The notes under the pieces: generated by a model
The model's input: only the letters and a program-made list of their open reading frames with translations
What the model was told of the DNA's origin: nothing
Database searches by the model: none
NCBI GenBank assembly: GCA_028278625.1
Contig: JANQDY010000163.1
Span: forward strand, 1 to 16,754
DNA: 16,754 nt
Direction of reading: 5' to 3'
From: Thermodesulfobacteriota bacterium
GTDB lineage: Bacteria > Desulfobacterota > DSM-4660 > Desulfatiglandales > Desulfatiglandaceae
Translations under genes and position numbers: made by a program
Shown: positions 1-8,170 of the stretch, in pieces
How positions within the stretch are numbered: position 1 is the first letter of the stretch
Layout: the number at the start of each line of letters is the position of its first letter

Positions 1-2
1 TG

Positions 3-488
3 TCCGCCTGCTTTTGGTATTGGCACCTCCAAACGCAAGCGGCCCATCCCGAGCACTCCATATGGTTCCTTTTGGGACTCTTCTGCCTCTATTCCACCGT
101 CCTCAACTTCATTCCCTTCATCAAAATGGACGGCTACTACATGCTCACGGATTTGACCGCCATCTCCACCCTGCGGGAGAAGTCTTTTGCCTATCTGGGT
201 CAGAAACTCACGGGTATTCTGGGAATGGGAAGGGGAAAGAAGGAGATTCATCCAAGGGGGAGAGAAAAATGGATCCTCTTGAGCTACGGCATTTTGGGTG
301 CCGCTTTCACGGTGCTTTTCTTCATATACCCCATTTTTGAGTTCATCCGTTACATCTCGGCCCAGCACCTGGCAAAAGGCCCCATCATATTTTTTGGGTT
401 GATCGTGGCGTTGGCCCTTTACAACGCGGGCCGCAAAGCCTACCGGATGACCCAATCCCTGCTTCACCGGGAGATTGTCATCGCTTGA
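3..488 (+). CDS. M50-type (site-2-protease-like) membrane metallopeptidase, C-terminal part
   Basis: The reading frame is open from the left edge and ends at TGA 486-488, giving the last 161 residues of a larger protein whose start lies outside the window. About 25 residues in there is a hydrophobic helix that runs into FIPFIKMDGYYMLTDL. This matches the third M50 motif, usually (K/R)LDGYYLLSDL, in which the Asp is a zinc ligand. Two more membrane helices follow, in the ILLSYGILGAAF and IIFFGLIVALAL regions, and the tail is basic and probably cytoplasmic. Known relatives are polytopic peptidases often encoded beside HlyD-type secretion proteins or peptide-modification genes. The HExxH motif would lie upstream and cannot be seen, so activity is unverified. 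The gene converges with the response-regulator operon after a 64-nt gap. The family call is fairly secure; the substrate is unknown. Confidence 0.72.
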   Translation, partial: SACFWYWHLQTQAAHPEHSIWFLLGLFCLYSTVLNFIPFIKMDGYYMLTDLTAISTLREKSFAYLGQKLTGILGMGRGKKEIHPRGREKWILLSYGILGAAFTVLFFIYPIFEFIRYISAQHLAKGPIIFFGLIVALALYNAGRKAYRMTQSLLHREIVIA

Positions 489-497
489 AGGGCCGAC

Positions 498-519
498 GCC
501 CATTGATCGGGCTGCTTTT
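498..519 (+). terminator. weak terminator-like hairpin after the M50 gene
   Basis: GCCC (498-501) and GGGC (509-512) can form a 4-bp GC stem with a 7-nt loop. It is followed by TGCTTTTC and a further T-rich run. It lies ten bases past the stop codon in the short convergent gap. The stem is short, so this is only a candidate. Confidence 0.25.
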
Positions 520-552
520 CAATTTTGTTGACAGACGAATCCGCTCTCGGTC

Positions 553-1188
553 TTAATCTTTTTTCAGGACTTCGTCAGCCACATCGGGATACAACTTCCT
601 GACACAGTCGGGACACATGCTGTGAGTGAACTGGATGTCGGCATGTTGCTTGAAATAATCCTCAACCTTCCGCCAATATCCTTGGTCATCCCGGATATTC
701 TTACAATTGGCGCATATGGGTATGATGCCCCTTAATACTTCTATTTCCGAAAGGCTTTCCTCCAACAGCTTATTTCGCAAGCTTAGTTCTTTGTTCAACC
801 GGAGGGACTCCATCAGAATATCATGTCGTGCCAGTGCAATGGTAACGGCCCGCTCAAGCTCTCTTTCCTTGGGAGGTTTGAGCAAGAAAGCGGACGCACC
901 CGCCTTGCTCGCCTCTTCAACAAGGGTTTGAGAGTCGTGGGCCGTGAGAATGACCACCGGTACGGGGCAACGGTCCCGAATCTGCCGGGTGGCCCCCAAC
1001 CCATCCAGTTTCGGCATCTTTATGTCCATCAAGACGACATCGGGATGAAGGGTGCAGGCCATTTCAACGGCTTCCTCGCCATCGGATGCCTTTCCCGCCA
1101 GTTCGTATCCCAGTATCTTCACCGCACGTTTTACGGTTTCACTCACCAGATAATCATCTTCGGCGATCAGAACGCGGATCTTTTCCAT
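553..1188 (-). CDS. Response regulator: receiver domain plus C-terminal CxxC...CPxC tail
   Basis: This 211-residue cytoplasmic protein has a complete receiver domain (about 3-120): acidic pocket E10/D11/D12, phospho-acceptor D55 in LMDIKMP, T82, and K104 in LLKPP. A helical, probably coiled linker (125-153) leads to a conserved tail with C159-x2-C162, GYW, H189 and C192-x2-C195. The tail resembles a small metal knuckle found at the end of many delta-proteobacterial signalling proteins; its function is not established. There is no DNA-binding or enzymatic output domain. I chose the ATG at 1188 because GGAGG stands just upstream. An in-frame ATG at 1203 overlaps the kinase stop as ATGA but has no clear ribosome site. 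As the last gene of the operon it is the obvious phosphorylation partner of the adjacent HisKA_2 kinase. Confidence 0.9.
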   Translation of the reverse strand: MEKIRVLIAEDDYLVSETVKRAVKILGYELAGKASDGEEAVEMACTLHPDVVLMDIKMPKLDGLGATRQIRDRCPVPVVILTAHDSQTLVEEASKAGASAFLLKPPKERELERAVTIALARHDILMESLRLNKELSLRNKLLEESLSEIEVLRGIIPICANCKNIRDDQGYWRKVEDYFKQHADIQFTHSMCPDCVRKLYPDVADEVLKKD

Positions 1189-1192
1189 ATTC

Positions 1193-1197
1193 CCTCC
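1193..1197 (-). promoter_or_regulatory. Ribosome-binding site GGAGG deciding the response-regulator start
   Basis: GGAGG on the minus strand lies 4 nt from the ATG at 1188. It sits downstream of the alternative ATG at 1203, so it favours the shorter product. Confidence 0.55.
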
Positions 1198-1199
1198 GG

Positions 1200-3134
1200 T
1201 CATGGGCCATTCTCAGACGCTTCAATACCCCTGTCAGCCTTAAAAACAAGCTTGGTTACCGCACCTTGATCATTTGAAAGGATGACACGCCCTTTCAGGC
1301 TCTCCTTTACAATGCCGTTAATCAGGTCGAATCCGACGTTGGAACGGCTAAAATCTCCTTTTGTCATGGCGACCGGATAACCCGGACCGTCATCCCTGTA
1401 CGTGACGATGATGTCATCCTTTTCCCGCAGAATTCGAACGGCAATTCCAACGGTGTCGCGATCGGACAAGGCGTACTTGAGCGTATTGATCACCAGTTCG
1501 TTTATGACCAATGTAAGATGGTGTGCCTGATTGCTGTTAACCCTTACGGGAGAATCTTCGATGTCCATGGAGATGTGAACGCCCAGGGGAGCACTCCGCA
1601 AGCCGGCTTCCACCAGCTCCCGGCACAACCGACTCAACGACAAAGGTCGCCACCCTGAGGCTGAAAGGAGGTTATGGACGGTGGAAAGTCCTTCGATTCG
1701 ATTCCGCAACGCATCCAGAACCTTCGCGTAATCGGTCAGTCCCCGGGCTTCCGCGCGATCCTGTTCCTTATAGAGCAGGCCGATGATGGCGGTAAGGTTG
1801 TTCTTGACCCGATGGTTCACTTCAAGGAGCAAGACCTTTTGGGTTTCGGCATACTTGCGCAGTTTCTCCTCGGCCCTCTGGCGGACGGCCATCTGCTGCT
1901 GGAGTCCGGTGTATGCCGAAGCAAGATCTTCCGTGCGTTTGGCCACACGTTCTTCCAGTCTCATGTTGGCGGTTTCGAGACGCCCCTTTGCCGCCGTCAA
2001 TTCAAATTGCTGTGCTTGAATTTTCCGAAAGCTCTCATGAATGGTCTTTGTCATGATATTGAAGGCTGCCGCGAGATTGCCGATTTCATCGTTCTTTGTC
2101 ACGGGTGTGGCGACGTCAAAATTTCCGTCAGTGATCTTTTTCGCGGCATCGGCCAGGAGAGAGAGCCTGGATGTGACCTTGTGGGAGAAGACCGATCCCA
2201 CGAAAAGGGCCACGCACACAACAACGAGTGTGATGATCACCATCATCCGCAAGGCGGTGTAGGTGGATTGAAAGGCCTCGGACCGGGCCTGTACGGCGAA
2301 AAAATGAACCTGCAGTTCCGGAAGATATTGATAAACACCGATCAGTTCTTTTCCCATGAATTTCGTGCACGCCAGGGAATCACGATTTTTGACGGCCAGC
2401 CCCTTGAGCATGCCTTCGCCGTTCCAATGAACATCCGGTTTTCCGGTAAACCGCATTTCCGTCAGGACCCTGAACGTCCGGCTCACAAGATAGGTCTCGC
2501 CCGTTTCTCCCAGTCCGGACCGTTCGAGCATGATGTGATTCAACCGTTCCACGGAAGCAACGCCGGCCACAACCCCGACCAACTGATCCTTGTCATCGAA
2601 GAACGGCAACGCAGCCACAACGGACCATGTGCCGGGGTGAAAAACGTTAGCAACCGGGCTGATGGAGAAAGCTTGACGCCCCATTCGGAAAAACTCTTGG
2701 GATTTGAACACTTCGCCTTCCAGTTCAGGCCGCGTTGAGAAGCATACCTTTCCCTGAAGATCCAGCAAAAGCAGTATCTCGAATCGGCGTGTTTCTTCCA
2801 TTAATCTTGTGAATCTCTGCCGGATCTTGCCATATGAGGTATCAAACAATAACTCCATGGACGGTGACCGGCTCAGGACAACGAACCCGTGCCAATTGCT
2901 GTTCTCGGATCGGATCGCTTCCTCAAGATCCGCATTCAAACTTCTCACCCAGACGGCGATCGACGCTTTTTTCAAAGCGATGACCGATTCCAGTTGGCTC
3001 ATGATGCGTTTGCGGGCACCGTTGAGTTCGATCCTGCTGGAAATCAGACTGATCAGAATCGCAGGGAGCAGTACGATCAACAGGAACATCAGCGGGAGTC
3101 GGAAGCGGATGGTTTTGAGTCTTTTGGGGACCAT
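1200..3134 (-). CDS. Membrane sensor histidine kinase: dCache, HAMP, coiled coil, HisKA_2, HATPase
   Basis: 644 residues. TM1 is at about 13-33 and TM2 at about 297-317, enclosing a periplasmic region of about 260 residues typical of a dCache sensor; the GETGETYLVSR segment near 209-219 is characteristic. A HAMP domain (about 317-365) and a long charged coiled coil (365-430) lead to the HisKA_2 phospho-acceptor box LEVNHRVKNNLTAI with H441. The ATPase follows, with N-box residues N545/E546/N550 and a DDGPG motif at 581-585. HisKA_2 kinases often pair with receivers that lack DNA-binding domains, which fits the next gene. The start codon overlaps the stop of the upstream binding-protein gene by one base (TAATG) and there is no good ribosome site, so translation is probably coupled. 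I infer that its input comes from the two upstream binding proteins, from a small ligand bound directly by dCache, or from both. Confidence 0.92.
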   Translation of the reverse strand: MVPKRLKTIRFRLPLMFLLIVLLPAILISLISSRIELNGARKRIMSQLESVIALKKASIAVWVRSLNADLEEAIRSENSNWHGFVVLSRSPSMELLFDTSYGKIRQRFTRLMEETRRFEILLLLDLQGKVCFSTRPELEGEVFKSQEFFRMGRQAFSISPVANVFHPGTWSVVAALPFFDDKDQLVGVVAGVASVERLNHIMLERSGLGETGETYLVSRTFRVLTEMRFTGKPDVHWNGEGMLKGLAVKNRDSLACTKFMGKELIGVYQYLPELQVHFFAVQARSEAFQSTYTALRMMVIITLVVVCVALFVGSVFSHKVTSRLSLLADAAKKITDGNFDVATPVTKNDEIGNLAAAFNIMTKTIHESFRKIQAQQFELTAAKGRLETANMRLEERVAKRTEDLASAYTGLQQQMAVRQRAEEKLRKYAETQKVLLLEVNHRVKNNLTAIIGLLYKEQDRAEARGLTDYAKVLDALRNRIEGLSTVHNLLSASGWRPLSLSRLCRELVEAGLRSAPLGVHISMDIEDSPVRVNSNQAHHLTLVINELVINTLKYALSDRDTVGIAVRILREKDDIIVTYRDDGPGYPVAMTKGDFSRSNVGFDLINGIVKESLKGRVILSNDQGAVTKLVFKADRGIEASENGP

Positions 3135-4615
3135 TATTTTGTGGTGAGCAATCCTTTCTCTTTCAGCCGGGCCAGCAGCCGGTCAATACGGATTGCCGCC
3201 TTGTTCAGGGCTTGTTCCGGCGACAAGTTGTTTTGTATGACTTGTTGAACATAGGGGGCCACGATTTCCCGCATGCTGGCATGAAAACAAAAGGCCGGGG
3301 ACCCTCTGAAGACGCGGTTGTATTTCCGGTAGAATGTAAAATACCCTCCCGTATGCAGGTCCAGGGCTTCAAGTCGGGGATGCTTGAGAACGCTGTCATG
3401 AACGATGCTTCCGGTCTTAAGGCTACAATCCAATTGCAGAGACGGCTGCCCCAGGTACTGCAGCCACAGGAATGCGGCTTCTCTGTTTTTGGAGGCGTGA
3501 GGGATTCCGAAAGCTCCGATCTTGGAATAGCCGATGTACCCGTTGCCGGACCCGTTCTCCGTCAGTGCCCTTATGGAAACCGGCGGCAGGGCAATGCCTA
3601 TTTTGCCGACGACCTTTGAACGCTTCGGGTCCGTTGCGATCCATAGGATATCCTCGCCAAGGATCCACCCCTGGGCCGCATGTCCGGCCGAAAATGCGGC
3701 GGCCGCCTCCTCCTCCGTACTCCCGGTAGCTCCGGGCGTGCCGTGTGGAAGGAGACCCGCCCAAAAGCGCAGTGCCGCCTTGGCGGGATCGCTGTTCAGC
3801 CGACCTCCCTTCTCCTCTGAAGCGGTCCAGTTTGCTTCGTTGATACCCCAGTGATAGACACCGAAACCAGGGGCAATTGTCTCCATCAATTCGTGAAACG
3901 AGGCGGGATGTTCAACGGAAGCCTGTAGCGTTGTCCCCCACAGGGGAAGATGGCGTTTTCGGCCCCATTCCGAAAAAAATGCCGCGATATCAATATATTG
4001 TTCAAAGGTGACCGCCGGGGCCAGCGCATATCCGTACCTTTTCCGGAAAGCATCGCGAATCTCCGGTTTTTCAAACAGATCCTTGCGATAGGCGTAGACC
4101 TTCAGCCACCCCTCAACGGGAATCCCGTAAATATCGCCGGTCCCCGGGGATCGATAACAGTCGAGGGAGGAATTGAATGCCTTGAAAGTAAAGCGGGGCA
4201 CGGAAAGTGCCTCGATTCTTGACATGTGACTGAGGTTTACCAGATAGTTCTGTGCCAGATAGGTTGCCGCCATCCCTTGTCCAATATAGACAAAATCGAA
4301 TTGCCCCCTCCCCAAAGCCATGTCTTTCATGCTTCTCACATACAGATCATCCCAGGAAACGAATTCCAGCTTGATCCTTATGCCGGTTTTTCGTTCAAAT
4401 ATCGGTTTGATTTTCCGGGCAATATATCGCGTTACCGCCGTATCTTGCGAAATACCGTGAAGCACGACCCCACGGTACGGTTTTGCGGCCCGGGACCACC
4501 ACCCGACCGCCACTTCACCCCGGACAGGGCCCGGTGTTATCCATAGGAGGAGAAGAACGAGAGACAAAATCCCAAAGGGAACGCTCAGTTGACCGCCACG
4601 ACGCAATAATTCCAT
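3134..4615 (-). CDS. Extracellular solute-binding protein (family 1), second of a tandem pair
   Basis: 493 residues with an N-terminal signal: basic MELLRR, then a hydrophobic stretch about 12-29 and likely cleavage near PVRG. There is no lipobox, so a soluble periplasmic protein is expected. The body reads as a family-1 (type II fold, sugar/UgpB-like) binding protein: an initial FERKTGIRIKLE segment, a DFVYIGQG motif, YGIPVEGWLKVYAYRKDLF, and a C-terminal SPEQALNKAA helix typical of the family. It is clearly homologous throughout to the neighbouring gene, sharing for example AKPY, YLAQN, GVYHWGIN, GRLN and SKVVGK. ATG 4615 is chosen because AAGGGGG stands 8 nt upstream; an in-frame ATG at 4651 would put 12 charged residues before the signal peptide. 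It lies directly before the kinase (TAATG overlap) with no permease or ATPase gene, which suggests a sensing role. The ligand is not predictable. Confidence 0.88.
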   Translation of the reverse strand: MELLRRGGQLSVPFGILSLVLLLLWITPGPVRGEVAVGWWSRAAKPYRGVVLHGISQDTAVTRYIARKIKPIFERKTGIRIKLEFVSWDDLYVRSMKDMALGRGQFDFVYIGQGMAATYLAQNYLVNLSHMSRIEALSVPRFTFKAFNSSLDCYRSPGTGDIYGIPVEGWLKVYAYRKDLFEKPEIRDAFRKRYGYALAPAVTFEQYIDIAAFFSEWGRKRHLPLWGTTLQASVEHPASFHELMETIAPGFGVYHWGINEANWTASEEKGGRLNSDPAKAALRFWAGLLPHGTPGATGSTEEEAAAAFSAGHAAQGWILGEDILWIATDPKRSKVVGKIGIALPPVSIRALTENGSGNGYIGYSKIGAFGIPHASKNREAAFLWLQYLGQPSLQLDCSLKTGSIVHDSVLKHPRLEALDLHTGGYFTFYRKYNRVFRGSPAFCFHASMREIVAPYVQQVIQNNLSPEQALNKAAIRIDRLLARLKEKGLLTTK

Positions 4616-4663
4616 AAGATTGCCCCCTTTCCAATGATCCGCCCGAACCAATATTCCTTTTCC

Positions 4664-6139
4664 TTATGGTTTTCCGTAAGCCGGCAATAACCCTTTCTTC
4701 ACCATCCCCCCAAGCCGCCGGTCAACTTCCTTGGCGGCCTCGTCCAGCGCTGTTCCAGGGGAAAGGGTCCCACGAATTGCCTCATGAATGTAGGGTGCGA
4801 TAATATCTCTTATAACGGCGTGGAAGAAAAACGGAGGAGCCCCCCTGTAGAGCCGGCCGTATTGTTCGAGAAAACTGTAATACCCCGTTTTCAGATCCTC
4901 CCTCTTGACAGCGGGATGATCAAAGGTTGCCTTGTGCACGATCCTGGTGCTTTTTACGGTCCAATCGGCTTGTACCCCGGGCTGGCCGATGAATTGCACC
5001 CACAAATAGGCCGGTTCCTTTTGCCTTGATGATTGGGGGATTCCGAAAGCGCCGCCGTCATAGTATCCGATATATCCCTTGCCGAGTCTGGCTTCTTCCA
5101 GCACACCCGGATATAAGGGCGGCATGGCAATCCCCACCTTCCCCACGACCTTGGACCGGTCCGGATCGGTCGCCACCCATCCCAGGTTCTCTCCATACAA
5201 AAAGGCCTGGGCAAGCCGTCCGGAGGCGAAAGACCGGGCAACATCGTCCCAGTCACTCCCCTTTGCTTCCGGCGGGGCATATCTGAGCAGATCCAACCAG
5301 TAGGCAAAGGCTTCCTTGGCGCGCTTGCCGTTGAGCCGGCCGCCTCCCTGAACCGATGCTCTAAAGGTGTCCGGATTGATGCCCCAATGATAGACGCCAA
5401 ACATGGGAAAGACCGTTTCAACCAGCTCGTAAAAGGAAGACGGATGGTCCACCCGGGCCTGAACCGACGTTCCCCACATATCCAGATGGTGCGCTTCGGC
5501 CCATTGGGTAAAGAAAGCGGAAATATCCCGGTAATTCAGAAGGGTTTGAGCCGGTTTCAAAGGGTAGCCGTAACGCTCATGAAACGCTTTTTGGATGTCG
5601 TGCCTTTCGAACAGGTCCTTTCTGTAAACATAGACTTTCAGGAAACCTTCCATTGGAATCCCGTACACATCTCCTGTCTTCGGATCGGTGAAGCATTTCA
5701 GGAAACTGGTAAAATCTTCAAAATCAAACAGCGGAGAATTTAATTTGGGATAATTGCGTCTCATGAATGAAAGGTTGACCAGGAAGTTCTGGGCGAGATA
5801 GGCGTAAAAGATATCCTGTTCAATATAGACGAAATCATAGGTTCCCCTTCCGGTTGCCATGTCACGGGTGCTTTGATCGTACATGGCCTCCCAGTCCCTG
5901 ATCTGCAATTCGACCCTGATACCTGTTTCCCGTTCGAACTGCTTGGCAAGTACATCACGGACGTAGACTGAGGCGGGAGTGTTTTCGGAAATGCCGTGTA
6001 ATGTGGTCCCTTGATACGGTTTTGCCGCAATCTTCCACCAGACGTCGGCACCGGAGGCATTTGTGGGCCCTAAAAGAGAAACAACAATGAAAAGCGGAAA
6101 GAGAACCTGAGCAATTGGGTGTTTCAACGAAACGGACAT
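4664..6139 (-). CDS. Extracellular solute-binding protein (family 1), first of a tandem pair
   Basis: 491 residues. The signal peptide starts MSVSLKHPIAQVLFPLF and probably ends near NASGA, with no lipidation cysteine. The mature part is a family-1 solute-binding protein: KPYQGTTLHGISENT opening, FERETGIRVELQ, DFVYIEQD, YGIPMEGFLKVYVYRKDLF, FGVYHWGIN, SKVVGKVGIAMPP and a C-terminal SPGTALDEAAKEVDRR helix. By eye it is about half identical to the next gene over its full length, so the pair arose by duplication. ATG 6139 is chosen for the GGAGG 8 nt upstream; the frame stays open to 6253 but that part reads as leader. This is the promoter-proximal gene of the four-gene operon, 48 nt before the next start. 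With no transport components in the operon, I infer a ligand-binding role for signalling. A shared permease elsewhere in the genome is the alternative. Confidence 0.88.
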   Translation of the reverse strand: MSVSLKHPIAQVLFPLFIVVSLLGPTNASGADVWWKIAAKPYQGTTLHGISENTPASVYVRDVLAKQFERETGIRVELQIRDWEAMYDQSTRDMATGRGTYDFVYIEQDIFYAYLAQNFLVNLSFMRRNYPKLNSPLFDFEDFTSFLKCFTDPKTGDVYGIPMEGFLKVYVYRKDLFERHDIQKAFHERYGYPLKPAQTLLNYRDISAFFTQWAEAHHLDMWGTSVQARVDHPSSFYELVETVFPMFGVYHWGINPDTFRASVQGGGRLNGKRAKEAFAYWLDLLRYAPPEAKGSDWDDVARSFASGRLAQAFLYGENLGWVATDPDRSKVVGKVGIAMPPLYPGVLEEARLGKGYIGYYDGGAFGIPQSSRQKEPAYLWVQFIGQPGVQADWTVKSTRIVHKATFDHPAVKREDLKTGYYSFLEQYGRLYRGAPPFFFHAVIRDIIAPYIHEAIRGTLSPGTALDEAAKEVDRRLGGMVKKGLLPAYGKP

Positions 6140-6147
6140 GCCCTTTA

Positions 6148-6152
6148 CCTCC
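6148..6152 (-). promoter_or_regulatory. Ribosome-binding site GGAGG fixing the start of the first solute-binding protein
   Basis: GGAGG on the minus strand lies 8 nt before ATG 6139 and just ahead of a proper signal peptide. This decides against the in-frame ATG at 6253. Confidence 0.65.
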
Positions 6153-6267
6153 CAAATGGCGGAACAACCTCTTCGGATCCTCAAGCGTTTTATGGGATGA
6201 GACTCGCTTTTTTCCGGCTGCAGGGGCAAGTGTAGCGCTGTGAACCACGCCATTCCTAATTCATGTC

Positions 6268-6295
6268 ACCATACCATTTTCACGCCGAAAATCAA
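6268..6295 (-). promoter_or_regulatory. Candidate sigma-70 promoter of the SBP-SBP-kinase-regulator operon
   Basis: Reading leftward, TTGATT (6295-6290) and TATGGT (6273-6268) are separated by 16 nt. Each box matches its consensus at four of six positions. This would give a leader of roughly 120 nt before ATG 6139. It is a weak match but the best seen in the divergent region. Confidence 0.3.
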
Positions 6296-6359
6296 CCACA
6301 AAACAGAATTTTGGACCATCCTCCGGGTATCGGGCGGATGCGAAAAACAAATTGTTTCG

Positions 6360-6390
6360 TATACAAGATCTTCCATTAATGATATATAAT
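6360..6390 (+). promoter_or_regulatory. Candidate extended -10 promoter for the response regulator / serB unit
   Basis: TGATATATAAT (6380-6390) contains an extended -10 (TGnTATATA) and also an overlapping perfect TATAAT at 6385-6390. TATACA at 6360-6365 is a partial -35 box, 17 nt before TATATA. The predicted leader is about 50 nt. The 308 bases between the divergent starts (6140-6447) hold this promoter, the one on the other strand, and two ribosome sites. I see no gene in it. Confidence 0.42.
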
Positions 6391-6436
6391 ATTCATATTC
6401 CACAAGCGCATCCTCGGCTTTTTTAAAAACCCATAC

Positions 6437-6442
6437 AGGAGG
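6437..6442 (+). promoter_or_regulatory. Ribosome-binding site AGGAGG supporting a TTG start
   Basis: AGGAGG lies 5 nt before TTG 6448. No ATG or GTG suits the receiver domain at this place, so the site decides a TTG start for the response regulator. Confidence 0.7.
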
Positions 6443-6447
6443 CGACC

Positions 6448-6840
6448 TTGTCCCAAACAATCGATAAATCGCGCGCAACCATCCTGGTGGTCGATGATGA
6501 AGACATTAATGTCATGTTGATTCGATCCATTTTGGAAGCGAACGGCTATGGGGTCGAAGAGGCTTACAGTGGCCGGGAGTGTATCGCCAAAGTGAAAGCG
6601 GCTCAACCGGCACTCATTCTGCTTGACATCCTGATGCCGGAGATGAGCGGCGTAGAGGTCTGCAGAACCCTGCGAAAGGAATTGAAGGTTGACATTCCGG
6701 TGATTTTCGTGACCGGCGATTCCGATAAGGAAACGCTGGATGAAGCCTTTGATGCCGGCGGCATGGACTATTTGGTAAAGCCGGTTAATGGGAAGGTCCT
6801 GCTGGCTCGCATCGAATCGGCCATGAGCCATGTGAAATAG
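6448..6840 (+). CDS. Single-domain (CheY-like) response regulator
   Basis: 130 residues, all receiver domain: acidic pair D16/D17, phospho-acceptor D60 in LLDILMPEMSG, T89 in VTGD, and K111 in LVKPVNGK. There is no output domain, so it must act by protein contact or pass phosphate on in a relay. Translation starts at TTG with a strong AGGAGG site. It is the first gene of the rightward unit, 34 nt before serB, and stands head-to-head with the SBP operon. No kinase is encoded beside it on this strand. Both kinases in the window are possible partners: the HisKA_2 kinase across the divergent promoter, or the hybrid kinase whose HPt domain needs a receiver elsewhere. The partner is inference; the domain call is secure. 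Confidence 0.9.
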   Translation: MSQTIDKSRATILVVDDEDINVMLIRSILEANGYGVEEAYSGRECIAKVKAAQPALILLDILMPEMSGVEVCRTLRKELKVDIPVIFVTGDSDKETLDEAFDAGGMDYLVKPVNGKVLLARIESAMSHVK

Positions 6841-6874
6841 CAATCACCTGTTTTAAGGACGGGGATGAAACGCC

Positions 6875-8074
6875 ATGCATGCCAGGAGATTGATCGTTCT
6901 GACGGTTTTCGGTAACAACCAGCCGTATCTGATTGCCGACGTCTGCAATGTGGTTGCCGATTCCAACCTGAATATTGTCGCGGTGGAACAAAATGCACTC
7001 CACGGGTTGTTCATCATGTTCATGATCATGGAGCCTCTGGAAGCAGACGATCCCCCGGAAAGCGCCTATTTCAGGTTGAAACAGAATGCCAAAGACCTGC
7101 CCCTTGATATCAACATCGATCTGGTGGAACCGTCCGAAGCATTGAAGTCCGTTGAAAAGAATCTGCAGGTATTCACCATTATCGGGCGTGACAAAGTCGG
7201 TATTTTGAAGGCCATCAGCAATGCTCTGGCAAACTTCAGAATCAACATCGAGAGAATGCGCCATCTGGCCCGGGGTGAATTGGTGGCCCTTGAGATGCTT
7301 GTGGATGCCTCCGAGTTGCGCGATCTTTCCATTCTGAAGGATGTGATCCAGCGAACCTGTGATCAAGCGGAATTCGATACCATCATCCAGCCGGACACCC
7401 CCTTAAGGAGAAGACGCCGGCTCGTGGTGTTTGACATGGACCGCACCATCATCGACGGTGAGGTGATCGATGAACTTGCCAAAGCGGCGGAGATGGGGGA
7501 CCGTGTCTCTGAAATCACCGATCGTGCCATGGCCGGTGAAATTGAATTCAAGGAGGCGTTGCGTGATCGTGTTGCGCACTTAAAAGGATTGCCGGTTTCG
7601 GTTCTGGAAGAAGTGGCCGAGAGCATGCGTTTGACGCCGGGCACCTACGAACTCGTCTCAACGCTCAAATCCATGGGGTTTAAGCTTGCCCTGATATCGG
7701 GAGGCTTTAAGTTCTTTGCCGAGCGTTTAAAAGCGCAGTTGGGATTCGACTATGCCTTTGCCAATGATCTTGAAATGAAAGACGGCAAACTTACGGGAAA
7801 GGTCAAAGGGAGCATCATCGATGCCCAAGGGAAGGGAAGGATCGTTCAGGCGTTGGCGGAAAAGGAAGGTATCTCCAGGGAGGAAATCGTCGCGGTGGGT
7901 GATGGCGCAAATGACGCCATTATGCTGGAAAACAGCGGCCTCGGCATTGCATTCAATGCCGGTGAATTGCTGAAGAAAGTAGCGGACGGTCAATTGACGT
8001 CTTCCAACCTCCTGGGTTTACAGTACTGTCTGGGTGCCACCGACCTGGCGGTCCGCAGAATGAACGGGAGCTGA
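6875..8074 (+). CDS. serB: Phosphoserine phosphatase with two N-terminal ACT domains
   Basis: 399 residues, the length of double-ACT SerB proteins (SerB2 type). ACT-like domains span about 5-85 and 96-175, the usual sites for serine or other amino-acid feedback. The HAD phosphatase domain (about 180-395) has DxDxT at D187-M-D189-R-T191 (nucleophile D187), the SGG motif at 275-277, the K320 region, and VGDGANDAIML with D343 and D347. SerB hydrolyses O-phospho-L-serine to L-serine in the cytoplasm, the last step of the phosphorylated serine pathway. The start at 6875 has a GGACGGGG purine run about 10 nt upstream. Its placement ahead of a cysteate-synthase-like gene is notable because that enzyme family also uses O-phosphoserine. 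Serine biosynthesis is the default role; a link to sulfonate metabolism is inference. Confidence 0.9.
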   Translation: MHARRLIVLTVFGNNQPYLIADVCNVVADSNLNIVAVEQNALHGLFIMFMIMEPLEADDPPESAYFRLKQNAKDLPLDINIDLVEPSEALKSVEKNLQVFTIIGRDKVGILKAISNALANFRINIERMRHLARGELVALEMLVDASELRDLSILKDVIQRTCDQAEFDTIIQPDTPLRRRRRLVVFDMDRTIIDGEVIDELAKAAEMGDRVSEITDRAMAGEIEFKEALRDRVAHLKGLPVSVLEEVAESMRLTPGTYELVSTLKSMGFKLALISGGFKFFAERLKAQLGFDYAFANDLEMKDGKLTGKVKGSIIDAQGKGRIVQALAEKEGISREEIVAVGDGANDAIMLENSGLGIAFNAGELLKKVADGQLTSSNLLGLQYCLGATDLAVRRMNGS

Positions 8075-8170
8075 TCTGAACGGACAATAAACAATATCGA
8101 TACTTGCAAATCTTCTGTTTCCCGGCTTTTTAGACCTGTGACGCCACTCTGATGTTGAGGGAAGCCGCAT

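Noticed and set aside
1674..2738. Long rightward open frame (354 codons) opposite the sensor kinase
   Set aside because: It lies wholly antisense to a kinase with clear domains, has no ribosome site, and its product shows no recognisable fold or hydrophobic pattern.
6140..6253. N-terminal extension of the first solute-binding protein
   Set aside because: The frame is open, but it would place 38 mostly charged residues before the signal peptide, while GGAGG stands ahead of ATG 6139.
6254..6447. Possible sigma-54 promoter in the divergent region
   Set aside because: No GG-N10-GC pair with the expected flanking bases was found on either strand.
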